This document shows positions 50,234-62,000 of a stretch of DNA of 64,000 nucleotides, one piece after another. The notes beneath the pieces were generated by a model. It ran no database searches and was not told the DNA's origin. It saw only the letters and a list, made by a program, of their open reading frames with translations. The stretch comes from Clonostachys chloroleuca (Eukaryota; Ascomycota; Sordariomycetes; Hypocreales; Bionectriaceae): NCBI GenBank assembly GCA_037952775.1, contig JBANAY010000003.1, positions 34,472,001-34,536,000 on the forward strand, given 5' to 3'. A program made the position numbers and the translations under genes. Positions within the stretch are counted from its first letter, which is position 1. The number at the start of each line of letters is the position of its first letter.

Positions 50234-51107
50234 ATGTCCTACCACGTCCTTCTTGTGGGCGGCCACGGCAAGGTCGCTCAATATCTTACACCGCTACTTC
50301 TCAAACGTTCGTGGACCGTAACCAGCGTCATCCGTACACATGACCAAGTGCCTACCATCCAAAAACACGGTATTGATCAGCCAGGGAAGCTCAACGTTCT
50401 CGTCTATGATGTGGAGAAAATTTCTAGTAAGAGGCAGGCAGGCGATCTTCTTCACGAGCTGAAGCCTGACTATATTGTGTGGAGTGCAGGTAAGTGTCCT
50501 GTGCAAGTCCAGATGATTGAAGGGAATTTGCAAAACAGTCGCATCTTCAACATATGTACTAAAGTATGTGATAGGTGCTGGCGGTAAAGGGAGTCCAGAA
50601 AGAACCTTTCGAATCGATCGTGATGCAGCAATTCATCTGATCTATGCTGCTGCTGCTATTCCGACAATTACACGCTTTCTGCTCATCTCACACAACGGCT
50701 CCCGACAGCTTGCGGCGCCCTGGTGGTCACCGGGCGAATGGGAAAAGTTCTATGATTGGGTGACTAATGGTACTTTGGCAAACTATTTCAAGGCAAAGCT
50801 CGTTGCAGACGAAGAGCTCTACAGGGTATCTCGCGAGAGTAAAACAATCATCGGCATTAGTCTACGTCCAGCCACCTTGACTACCAAGCCGGCAGGGAAG
50901 GTGACGTTAGGTAAAACACCTTGTGTGCACGGCTATGTGAGTCGTGAGAGCGTGGCTCGGGCTGCTGATGGCCTACTGGCTGCTAAAGGTATCCGAAACT
51001 CATGGGTCGATATTTACGACGGCGAGGAGGATTTAGATGAAGCGGTATTGCGGGTGGTCAACAACAATGTTGACGCTGCAGAAGGTGACCCTGTGTACGT
51101 TCGTTGA
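50234..51107 (+). CDS. NAD(P)-binding Rossmann protein (atypical SDR / NmrA-like)
   Basis: Exons 50234-50489 and 50575-51107 give 262 residues. The N-terminus (MSYHVLLVGGHGKVAQYLTP) has the GGxGxxxxxL dinucleotide-binding loop after the first beta strand, followed by VTSVIRT with an Arg that suits NADP. The second part includes FRIDRDAAIHLIYAAAA, RFLLISHNGSRQLAAPWW, YFKAKLVADEELYR with a YxxxK-like pair, and GISLRPATLT, all typical of atypical short-chain dehydrogenases that act as reductases, epimerases or redox sensors. The catalytic triad is not complete, so enzymatic activity is uncertain. Codons lean to A/T compared with the housekeeping genes. It may pair functionally with the alcohol dehydrogenase 1 kb downstream, but this is only proximity. 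Confidence 0.75.
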
Positions 51108-52141
51108 AATATGAATATACATTCTTGTACCTTTGCCTGACTACATAACTCTATAACTTTTTTCATTCCAAGTCCCTATCATATCTCGGTTTCTAGGAGT
51201 AGATTTCATATACATTTTTTCGATTGTACAGTACCCGAGTTTATATCTGTTGCATGAACCTATCATGATAGAAAAACAGAATACTTTTAATACATTAGCA
51301 CACAAGAACCTTTAACTTCATAGCTAGTTACGTAAGTCTGGTTAAGCTTACGGGACTCCTTGATGCTAGCGGGAGCCAAGCGTGTGTTTTCCTACTTACA
51401 ACTCTCTTACACTCTTAGAAGCGTCGTAGTCTGAATGGAAAAGGTAGAGTCTAATTTGCTACCTTTCAGAACAGATAGCCATTAGCGTGAGCGTCTTCTT
51501 ATACAACGATTATATAGTTTGAAAAGGACAAAAGGGGAGATTATAGCCTAGATATTATCATCATACGAGCGTATGACCTAAGGATGCTTAGATGGAACAG
51601 CGAAGCAGTAATATTTGGTAGAGGTATTTCTTCTCCTGTTACTACTGCGTATTGGCAGAAAGTGGTATGCTCGACCGATTCTCAAGATAAGCAGGGGATA
51701 TCTAGATGGCTTGAAGCTATCTGGATACGGATGGAAACAGCATCTTACTCTGGACTTAGGAATTTGACAATGTAAGTTCCGCCTAGCTACATCTGACCTG
51801 CGTTAGTCAAGCGTTCACAAGCATTGAACCAATAATTATTAGCGGAATTCCGGTGTTTGGTGGGCCTTGATTTGAGAGCTTGGCGCTCTGGCTATCTCCG
51901 AAATAGTGAGCCCAGTCTGCATCGAAGAAAGCTTAGATTTCGGGCTTAGCGTTGTAGTGAGTTAGAAATCGAAAACAAATGTTGATCGAGATCTTGGGGT
52001 CAATTGACATAACAAATGGAGTAATGGAGTTTGCGGATATAATATTACAAGAGTGAGATATAAAAGGCTGTTTATTAGATGTCCGAATTCTCAGTAACAG
52101 CATCTTACATCATACTATCCGCCGAGAGGTAAACTCCTAAA
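51108..52141. other. Intergenic region upstream of the alcohol dehydrogenase gene
   Basis: Moderately AT-rich DNA without a convincing gene. The 63-codon frame at 51584-51775 has no protein-like features. A TATAAAAG lies near the right end. Confidence 0.4.
52059..52066 (+). promoter_or_regulatory. TATA box candidate for the alcohol dehydrogenase gene
   Basis: TATAAAAG stands 76-83 bases upstream of the ATG at 52142, a good position for a fungal core promoter with a short leader. Confidence 0.55.
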
Positions 52142-53288
52142 ATGTCTACTGAATACGACTTCCAAGGTTGGCTGGGTTTCGACCCTGATGCTGTACATGG
52201 TAATATGAGCTGGGGTTCGTTCGAGCCCAAAAAATGGGAAGAGCACGACGTCGATATCCAGATAACTCACTGCGGCATTTGTGGCTCCGACGCTCATACA
52301 TTAGGATCTGGTTGGGGAGATACCATCTATCGTAAGAAATAGCATACCAACGAACTTTTCCATTTTACTAAGTGCTAATATAATAGCTTGTTGTGTTGGC
52401 CATGAGATTGTTGGCAAGGCAGTCCGCGTGGGGAAAGGTGTCCGAAACATCAGCGTTGGTGACCGCGTTGGTGTGGGAGCCCAGGCTCGTGGCTGTCTGC
52501 AGGACGACTGCGCTGAATGTTCTGCCGGACGACCCAATTATTGCATCAACGGAAGTGTTTATACCTACAATTCTCTTTATCCGGGAAATGTGGGTAGATC
52601 CTTCGGTGGATATGCGGATTACAACCGTACAGATTCGCGCTTCGTTGTCAAAATCCCTGATGGAATACTATCAGAAGATGCTGCACCCATGCTATGCGGT
52701 GGAGTGACTGTTTATCAACCGTTGCGGGACAATGGTTGTGGACCGGGAAAGGTAGTGGGTGTAGTTGGTGTTGGTGGTCTTGGTCACTTTGCTGTTCTCT
52801 TTGCAAAGGCACTAGGGGCAGACAAAGTTGTGGGGATATCTCGGAGTGCATCAAAAAAGGACGACGTTCTTGCTCTCGGTGCGGATGAGTACATTGCTAC
52901 TAACGATGACAAGGATTGGGCAACGAAGAACTTGAAATCCATCGACATCATTATATGCACTGTCTCTAGTCCTGAGATGCCTCTCACAGACTACTTAGGT
53001 CTTCTCAGATATGGTGGCAACTTTATTCAGGTTGGTAATCCTGATAGAAGTGAGCTTCCCAACATTAACGCCATAACTCTTATCATGGGCGGCTTCAAGA
53101 TCGGCGGTAGTGCAATAGGGTCTCCTCAAGATATCGAGGAAATGCTACAGCTAGCGGTGGAAAAGAACATTAGGCCTTGGGTTGAGACGCGTCCGCTTAA
53201 GGAAGCCAACCAGGCTATTCAGGACCTAGAAGCAGGTAAAGCGCGGTATAGATACGTTTTGGTAAACGAGAAGCACTATAGAGGATAA
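52142..53288 (+). CDS. Zinc-dependent alcohol dehydrogenase, cinnamyl-alcohol-dehydrogenase (ADH6-like) family
   Basis: Exons 52142-52331 and 52387-53288 give 363 residues, normal for the family. It would interconvert alcohols and aldehydes with NADP(H). Catalytic zinc ligands are seen in HCGICGSDAH (C44/C47 region) and, across the intron, in CCVGHEIVG. The structural zinc site is the four-Cys lobe CLQDDCAECSAGRPNYC. The nucleotide-binding loop is GVVGVGGLGHFAV, followed by ADKVVGISRSASKKDD with Ser/Arg/Lys residues that suit NADP. The segment GGFKIGGSAIGSP and a C-terminal EAGKARYRYVL complete the fold. All key residues are present, so the enzyme is probably active. Its substrate is unknown; relatives reduce aromatic and branched aldehydes. 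Confidence 0.9.
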
Positions 53289-53452
53289 GCTTATCTTGTA
53301 TGGTATCAGGCTGCATTAGATTTACGTCAACTTAAGATATAAGAGTTGCTGATTATTTCCTCTCCTAATTTATCAAGTTAATATTCTCGGAGAGATTATA
53401 ATTCATATGAATATGTTAAAAGAATTGCGTATATAAAAACCTTTCATTCAAT

Positions 53453-54355
53453 ATGATACTATCTACGTTAATTGAGAGCCGTGTCAAGACAAACGTTGCA
53501 CAAAGACCAGAAAAGGCGGTTGTCGTTGGTATGCAAGAACTTCGACACGCACCTCAAGAGGTCAGCAAGCTGGAAGACCTTTGTCGCTCCATGCAGCTAG
53601 AAGTGCGCAAGCCTCGGCCCTATCAAAGAGACGTCCTGGCTGCTTTGAATGACTGCGAAATATTCCATTTTGCTGGCCACGGAAAGGCTGACTCGGAAGA
53701 TCCGTCCAAAAGCTTTTTGGTTCTAAGGGACAGGCCGCTGGCAGTAGCAAATCTCTTCGAGATCAATCCTCACAATCGCAACCCATTTCTTGCCTACCTT
53801 TCGGCCTGCGGTACCGGGCAAGTTACGCACGATGAGCTCATCGACGAAGGGCTTCACCTGATCGCTGCCTGTCAGCTTGCCGGATTCCGGCACGTTATTG
53901 GCACCCTATGGAAGGTGAATGACCAGTTTTGCGTGGATGTAGCAACCATGACGTACGAATGGATGCGAAAACGAGGAGTGAGCGACGAATCCGTCAGCGA
54001 AGGACTTCACTATGCAAATAGGAGTCTTCGTACTCAATGGGTCTCGGAGAATACTGCAAGAGGAGCAAGTAAACTCGGAACAGGAGTTCATGAAGAAGAC
54101 CTTCAAATGTCGATTGAACAATCGCGTTCAAGTCAAGGCAAGGCAAGGGATCCGGGGAATGTTGTGTCATGCGATGATATAAAGCTCTGGTATCTGTTTA
54201 ATGATGGAGTAGATGAGGCCTTTTCGAGGCGGGTCGCGACTATTAGCGAATATTGCTTGTGCTTTTCCATTAGAGGCACCGCTCGTACGCTGCCTCTCTG
54301 TCTGAGGAGACCTCTCTCTGCTAGCACCCTCGCGCGTGTTGCTGGAATGAGGTAG
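53453..54355 (+). CDS. CHAT-domain (caspase-like) protein, N-terminally truncated
   Basis: A 300-codon frame encodes a CHAT domain, a caspase-HetF-associated clan CD peptidase fold. The His-Cys pair is intact: H76 in IFHFAGHG and C119 in AYLSACGTG, followed by DEGLHLIAACQLAGFRHVIG and TLWKVNDQFCVDVA. Fungal CHAT domains usually sit at the C-terminus of long proteins with tetratricopeptide repeats, as do separase-like and NLR-type partners. Here no repeats precede the domain and the upstream DNA is not coding. Homology fades after RDPGNVVSCDDIKLWYLF (about 54.2 kb), and the last 45 residues look like read-through. A TATAAAA at 53432-53438 lies only 15 bases before the ATG, so transcription from it may begin within the frame. 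It is either a short CHAT gene or a broken remnant. Confidence 0.65.
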   Translation: MILSTLIESRVKTNVAQRPEKAVVVGMQELRHAPQEVSKLEDLCRSMQLEVRKPRPYQRDVLAALNDCEIFHFAGHGKADSEDPSKSFLVLRDRPLAVANLFEINPHNRNPFLAYLSACGTGQVTHDELIDEGLHLIAACQLAGFRHVIGTLWKVNDQFCVDVATMTYEWMRKRGVSDESVSEGLHYANRSLRTQWVSENTARGASKLGTGVHEEDLQMSIEQSRSSQGKARDPGNVVSCDDIKLWYLFNDGVDEAFSRRVATISEYCLCFSIRGTARTLPLCLRRPLSASTLARVAGMR

Positions 54356-54571
54356 GAGGCCCTGTCCCGGTGGCTATTTCCGGCTTGCTGACCCGTTCTT
54401 GCCGGCGTCTCGGGCCCGTTATCGGGCGCAGCGAGTCTGGGTTGCCAAACAAATTCACACCAAGGGGAGATACCGCAACTTGCAGGTAGGGGGGCGAGGA
54501 TTAAATACAGTCAATTTGCGGAACCATAGCTGCTGCCTAGGTCCTCGAGAAGTACCACTACCATCATCAGC

Positions 54572-55298
54572 TCACCGAAACGTCGTAATCTTGCCAAACG
54601 TATCCGCCATGCCCCAGATACCCTCCCTCAAACAGCTCAGCTGGACAATCTGCGAATGATCGACAAACACAGTAATATCGGACCCGAACTCTCGCACGTA
54701 CCAATTAAACACCTTTGGGTCCGCCGCCTCGAACATGACATTCTCGGCGGAGAGGTCTCGCAAGACGTGCTGAATCACATCTGTTCGCCAGTTTGTGACG
54801 TTCTCTGTGATGCCCTCACTCTCAATCATGATACGTGGGACTCCCGCCGCAATGAATCTCTTACCCATTTCCACAATTTTGGCCGGGTCAGACGTCCCCA
54901 TATAGGAGAGATCAGATGCGTTTGTGTCTCCGCCGGCGCCGAACTGGATCCCACATTCAGGCTTCGGGGCGAGGCCTGCCGCAAGAACCCGGTCGACGAG
55001 GCGCATCCAGTCATCGGAGGGGATTGAGAGGAACCCGGTGGATATCTCGATGACGTCAAAATTGAGGGAGCTGCACTTCTGTAGGTAGCGATCCACCGCA
55101 GCTTGGGAGTCGGACTGCAAGAAGACGTGCTCGATCCAGCCTCCCTAATAAAGCTTGTTAATGCCGGAAGTAGGCAACTGTCCATGTAGTGTGATGCTTA
55201 CAGTCGAGACATAGGCATGATGCTCGTGTCTTGGCGTGAGCCGCCTCGGTCTGATTAGCGGGACGGGAGGGGATGGGATGCTCGTCTGAGGGAGCCAT
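54572..55298 (-). CDS. Phosphosulfolactate synthase (ComA/Hsa32)-like protein, probable frame break in exon 1
   Basis: Exon 2 (55144-54572) encodes GGWIEHVFLQSDSQAAVDRY, FDVIEISTGFLSIP, APKPECGIQFGAGGD, a FIAAGVPRIMIESEGITENV loop, MFEAADPKVFNWYVREFGSD and VDHSQIVQLSCLREGIWG. This is the TIM-barrel ComA family, named for the methanogen enzyme of coenzyme M synthesis; plant Hsa32 belongs to it, and the role of fungal members is unknown. A GTAAGC donor at 55201 and TTATTAG acceptor give exon 1 as 55298-55202. That exon has ATG (MAPSDEHPIPS) at one end and PRHEHHAYVST before the donor, but they lie in different frames. Its 97 bases are one too many, and the C-rich stretch near 55262-55280 is the likely site of an extra base. 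Confidence 0.75.
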
Positions 55299-55453
55299 TT
55301 TGTATGCTTGTGTACAGAGACAGGTGGATGAGATGTAGTAAGTAGGTAGGTTATTTGATTTGATGGGAGTCAATTAATGACGAGGCGGAGAGGTGTATGT
55401 AAGAGAGGGGACAGATAGCTCCTGGCGGTGTTCTAGATCGAGGCCTACTATAG

Positions 55454-56010
55454 CTACTTACTTAACCAAGTAAAGAGCTCTCCGCTTGGGGAAGAAGGTG
55501 CATTCATCCGCGTTCGCCACTTGTAATACCACGTCATCACCGGCGCAACATGCTCCCACCCTGCTCCCCAATTCGTTGGGTGAACTGCGAATACCTCCCA
55601 AATGCGGTCGGTGATTCGGCGAGGTATATTCATTTGTCCACCTTGATAGGTGATACCTTGAATTTGTTTTTCAGCCTATATGAGTAGTGAAATGGCCTTA
55701 TTAAACTTTTGTCCTTCTGCCTTTGAGCTTCCTATAAAAAGAGCAGCTGGAATAATTATCTCCTTTATCCTAATAGAGTCTACTATCTGTATTGCTGATT
55801 TGAAAATTAGTAAAATGTTGTAGTCCTTATAATAGATGACTGCTCTATAGATGAAGGGTAGGAATGAATGGATATGGTGCTTCTTAATGACTTGTGGAGT
55901 ACTGATATAGCTATCCAGAAATTCAGAAAAGCGCTTATTCAGCCGAAGAGCCCTGATATGGCTGTCTAGAAGCTCCTCCTCGACTGAGGCTCGATGAGGT
56001 TGTAATAATT
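55454..56010 (-). pseudogene. Unknown coding remnant at the edge of the AT-rich block
   Basis: One minus-strand frame runs from about 56010 to the stop at 55454-55456, broken by a single TAG at about 55676 that looks like a former Gln codon. It reads ASVEEELLDSHIRALRLNKR, FSEFLDSYISTPQVIKKHHI and, near the end, IPRRITDRIWEVFAVHPTNW followed by GAGWEHVAPVMTWYYKWRTR. The end part (59 residues from ATG at 55633) keeps normal composition. The upstream part becomes AT-shifted. I do not recognise the family. It is probably the C-terminal end of a gene or element whose remainder was destroyed by RIP. Confidence 0.45.
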
Positions 56011-59000
56011 TACTGTATTATATATTATGATATTATCAGTAAGATGAATTTTTTATTATTATATAGGGGTATGACCCGCTGTAGCTGCTAATTCTACTAT
56101 TTGAAGTAGGTGAGTAGGATAGGGGAGGTGTTATTATATGTGTAGTAAAAGAATAGTTACTTAAGCTCTCCTCTAGGAGTTATTAGGCTAAGTTCCCTAG
56201 CCCCTCCCTCTTGTAGATTATTTTATATAGTACAGAGTATAATACCTGTTTCCCCCCTACAGATTTCTTAACTATAAAATATTATCAGTAAAATCTTTAT
56301 ACTAGAAGGTATACAGTTACAGGTCTATATTATAAGGATAGAGGGCAGGGTGTTCTATATAGTTGCCTGATATAGCGGCCTGCCTAATATAATCCAGGCG
56401 GCTATAGCTGCCTACTAGTTATAGTTAGTTTTAGAAGAGTCCCTATAAAGAAAGAAGTTATAGACTGGTATTAATAATATACTATATAATATATTAGTTA
56501 GGAGATTAAATATATTTCTAGATTAAGAATATAAATAGTTACTTTAATACTAATATTTATATTATAATATAATAAAATAATTAATATTAGGATTATAACT
56601 CTTTAAATAGCTTATTATTTCTCCCTCTTATAGAAATTATAAGTAGGAATTATAATAACTTATCTAATAGATTACTTATTAGTTAGTTTAATTAGTATTT
56701 CTTTATTCCTTTATTTCGAAATATAGCTATACTTAGAGCTACTATTAACTAGAGAGTATACTAATTTAGTAAAGTATATTTTCAGTATATACTCTAAGAG
56801 CTTATAGAGCTTAGTTAGGAAGGTCCCTAGGATTATCTGAAGCTAATATAGTATAATACCTTTATAAATTACTAAAGGAGGGATAAATAAGGATCTTAGG
56901 GTTTAAAGGGAATATAGTTATAAGAATTTAATTAGCTATAGGAATATATATCTAACTAAAGGAAATTTATCTTTAAAGGGAGATAATTTTTCTATTTTAA
57001 ATTAATAAAATAAGGTAGTTTTTTAAAGAATTTTCTAATCCTATTTATCTATATTCTATAATTAGATAGTATATTTTTAGTATTAATATCTACTCTAAGT
57101 ACCTTATAAAAGTTATTTATAATAAGGGATAAAGTCTAGAGCTATATATTTAGAGCTATATCTTAGAATAGCTAGTAAATAGCTACTTAGCTAAAATTAA
57201 TATACCTTACTTATATATCTTACTTTTATTAACTATCTAGAGATAATACTAATAATTATAAGATAATTTAACCCTAGTTAATTAATTATAGCTAGGAAAA
57301 TAGAATAAGCTTATAATAAGATAGTATAGCCCCTGTATAATCCTATTATAGATACTATCTAGTATAGTAGTTATTAATAATAGAGTAAAATTATATAGTA
57401 TTATAATTAGTTTATTTTCTATACTAATTCTAATAGCTATCCTTAATTATATACTATTATTTTACCTTCTTTACTATCTTTATTATACTTACTCTAATAA
57501 CTATAGAGTAATACTATAGACTTTCTATATATAGTTTTAGAAGTAGTTAATATATTAAAACTTAAGATCTCTATACTTAGAATACTTATATTATATCTTC
57601 TTACTACTCTCTTTAGCTTACTTATATCTAACTAGATACTAATTATTAAAATAATTATTTATAATAGTTAGATAGTAATATATAAAGATATACTCTTTAT
57701 AAAAGAGTTACTTATTACTAATATAATCAGAATACTATATAATACTAAGGAGAAATAAGAATTAATCAGAGTTTAGTAATAATTTATATTCTATCTCAAG
57801 AGACTTAATCTTAACTAGTAGGTAGGCTTTAGCTGTTTATTAGATATAGTTATACTTAATTATCTCTCTCTTACTATAGAGAGCTACTATCAGACTAATA
57901 GTTTTAATCTTAAGCTAAAAGATTTAATCTTCTACTAAACTATTAGATTAGTAGTAGAAAATCTCTACTAATCTTATATATTTAGGAATAGTAATATTAA
58001 TAATAGGCTTAATATACTCTTTTTATTTTTCCCCTCTAGCCTATCTTTTAATATCCTAAGTAGAATAATAATAAAAGTAATATTTATAATATTACTTTAC
58101 TACTTACTTATTATACTATATATATCTCTTATAAATTTTCTCTATAAACTATTAGATCTATTTTTTATTTAGATAGCTATTAATCTAGTAGTTATCTTAT
58201 TTAAGTTCTATATTCTATTCTTCTAGCTTAATAATTTCTAGATCTAGTAGTAGATTTATCTATATATCCTTAGGAACTATATTAGTAGTAGCTTAAGGGT
58301 TATATATTAGACTTATATAAGTAAATAGCTAAAATAATTAGTTCTACTTTTCTCCTCTAGAAATATATTTTAAAGATTAAAATTAGTAATTTTATTAAGG
58401 TATATATAATAAAATATTATAAATTAAGGGTTATAATATATTATCTAGTTATAGACTGAATTTATAATATTATCTGAAAGAAAATAATTAAATTAATATT
58501 ATTCTGAAGATAATAAGGATAATAAAGATAGAGAAACCTATTATTAGTAGTATTACTAGTATCTCTCTAGATAAACTAGGGTATCTATAGTTTCTTATAT
58601 CCTAAGTTAAGGCTCTGGGTACTAATATTATCTTAGAGCTTAGAATATAGTATAGCTTTATATTTAGAGAGAATTACTCTATAATACAGATCTTTAATTT
58701 AGATATCTTCTAATAGAAAGTAATAATATCTTTAAAGAATAGAGATTTTAATCTAAATATTATAGATATAGTTATTAAGGTTAGTATATTAAAAGTATTA
58801 TTATAGAGAGTAAGAGTAAGGATTATATAGATAATATAAAAGAGAAGCTTTCTAGTAGAAGTAAAGAAAATAGTTCTATAAAAAAAGCCTATTAGTATAT
58901 AATTATATATATATAGAAGAACTATTTATAGCTTAGATTTATTATTAGCCCTCTTATAATAAATAAACTTAATAGCTATAGGTAGTATATACTATCCGGT

Positions 59001-62000
59001 AATAAAATACTATATAATTATTATTAGAATATCTTTATAGTAGAGGGCCTTAGAATAACTATATCCTATAGTCTCCTGTATAAAAAAGCCTTTAACTAGT
59101 TTAACTCTCTTATCTGGAGATATTACAGAATGCTTATTATTTTCTAAGGATAGTAATTAGCTAATCTTATAGCTAAAAACTTCTTCTAAAGAGCTATTCT
59201 TCAGCTTCTTTTATATACTATCTACTAGCTTAGTAATTTATACTCTAGTATAATATAAGAGCTAGTAGTAGCTAGTAAGATTAATATAATACTATTTACT
59301 AGGGAGGATAGAGATATTAAAAGTAATATTAAATATAAGAATAATATATAAGTTATTTATATTTAATACTAGCTTCCTATTAATATTTAGTATATAATAG
59401 CTAAAATAAGGGATATAAATATATTAATAATACTAACTATAGATTAGTATATCTAATAGGTTAATTAGTACTAGTACCTATACTAATATATATCTAATAG
59501 GATAAGCTCTAATATATTTTATATACTTTCTTAGAATAATTCTAGTTTATATACTATCTATTAATATTTATATAGAGCTATTAGAATTAGTAAATATACT
59601 CTACTATATTACCCTATAATATAATATTATATTATTTATATATATAGAGAATAAAATTCTATATTATTTTATATTTAAGGTTCTAGATTATTATCTTTTA
59701 ATTATCTACTTTTAGATTAGTATAGTATTTAAAGTAAGGGGAATAAGTAAATATAGTACTTATAAGGAAACTAAGAGATAGCTTATATATTTTACCTATT
59801 TTCTAAAAATACTTATAATATTAATCTTAGTTTTATTAGAGTATTTAGACTTAATAAAAATAATATTAGTTAACTATACTTAGTATATAGTATACTTATT
59901 AATTAAGAATATTAGCTTTTAATTTATTATTTATCTCTAGGCCTACTAAATAGTAAAGTTTTAAAGAAATATAGTATTACCTTTATATAGAGTAAATATC
60001 TAGTTAAAAGGGTAGATAGATAATAATTAATAATAATTTATCTTAGTAATAGTAGATAGATAAATAGAGTATATTAAGAGCAGAAGTAGAACTACTATAT
60101 ATAAATTAAAGAGACTATAGTAGCTTTAAGTATCCTTCTTTTAAGTAGTAGGGGTAAGCTTATAGTATATAATAATAGAAATTAGAAAATAGATATACCT
60201 AATAATAAAATTAGAATCTTTTACTAGTAATAGAAAGAACTAAAAATAGATCTAATTAGTAATATCAGCCTGGGTAAGTAAATAGTATCTATATAGGAGG
60301 GAGCTTTCTAAGTATATAGTATCTGTTCCTGCCTTCTTATTACTGGATTCCCTATACTGCTTATACCTACTAAAATAGTAGTACTTTCTACCTAATTTAG
60401 CTACTTTAGCAGTACTTTCTTAATTTAATAAGTAATATTAGATAAGTAGAAGAGAATTAATTAAATAGAATAGAATTATTAAAAAGTTTATTAAAGGGAA
60501 AAATTAAATTAAATAAGATTAATTAAATAGTATTTAGAATTATAAAAGGTTAGTTAATTACTATTATAGAATATTTAAAGAATATAATAGCTAATTATAA
60601 AGATATTATATACTAATTAAAAGACTAAATATAGTTTTATATAGTAATACTATAGAGTATAAAATTCTATTATTATCTCTTTAGCTAAGTTATATATTAA
60701 TTATAAAATCTAAAGTATTAGTTTTAAGTTCTATTTTCTTTATAGAATTAAATATTTATAGTATAAGTTCTAAGAGTATATATTTCTTAATTTTATTAAA
60801 TACTTATTATTATTTATTATTCTATTAGAAATCTATTTCTTTCTTTATAGTATTATATAAAGATATAGGAATTTTCCTATAATTCTTAATAAATTATTAA
60901 TAATAATTAATAAATCTAAGAAAGGCTTATATTTTCTTAATAATTTCTAATATTTTCTAATCTTTAATTATATTAATCTTACTTAATTCTATTTATATTT
61001 TATTTAGCTAAATAGTATATATTAGAAAGTTAATTTCTTATATATAGAAATAACTTTTCTCTAGTTCTATAAAAAAACTTATATCTTATAACTTCTATAG
61101 TATATTATATATATAGTTCTTATATATTTCTAAATTATTAGAAAATATTAAAATATTATTAAAGTAAATAATTATAAAGATATTAAAATACTTCTAGAGT
61201 ACTTAATTAATTATTTATTAAAGTATTATAGATATATTTATTAGTTTAAAAAATATAATAAAATACTTATAAAAGCTAAACTTTATTCTAAATACTATTT
61301 TCTATTTTTTTTTTTAATTTATATTAAGTTATAAGCTTTCTTTAGATCTAATATTATAAACTAATATTTATTTTATAACTAATCTCTAAGTTCTATAATT
61401 AGTAGTAGGAGTATTCTATTTTTATATATAATCTTATTTAATTATTAATAATTAATAACTAAATAGAGTTTATTATTTTTTTAATATAAATATTATAAAG
61501 TATTCTATAGATAAAGTTAATAGATATATATAGCTTTTTACTAATATATTATTAATATATTTATAGAATATTTATAACTAAGGTTTTATAAAATTAAAGA
61601 ATTTATAAAAATCTAATTCTCTTTTTTTAATAATAGAGATTTTATAATCCTACTAGTTATATTATAATAGTTCTATTTTTAAGAGTTTTTTAAAATAGTT
61701 TACTAAAGTATCTATATTTATTAGGAATATTTTTAAATTATTAACTTTCTTTTAAATATTAGTATTTATACTATATATCTAACTCCTAATTCTATTATAC
61801 TTTCTATTTTTTTATTATTTAACTCTATTCTTAGATTTTAATACTATTAATTAGTTCTATTAATAACTTCTTTATTTTCTTTTACTATTAATTATATTTA
61901 ATTTTATATTCTTATTATTATTTCCTTATTAGTTAATTCTAATTAATTAGTATTAAAAATATACCTAGAGATTATTTCTATTTCTATATCTAATCTAAGA

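Noticed and set aside
51584..51775. 63-codon plus-strand frame between the Rossmann protein and the alcohol dehydrogenase
   Set aside because: It has no motif, no good upstream context and ordinary AT-rich intergenic composition.
53906..54327. Minus-strand frames opposite the CHAT gene
   Set aside because: They are shadows of the CHAT frame, whose plus-strand catalytic motifs are clear.
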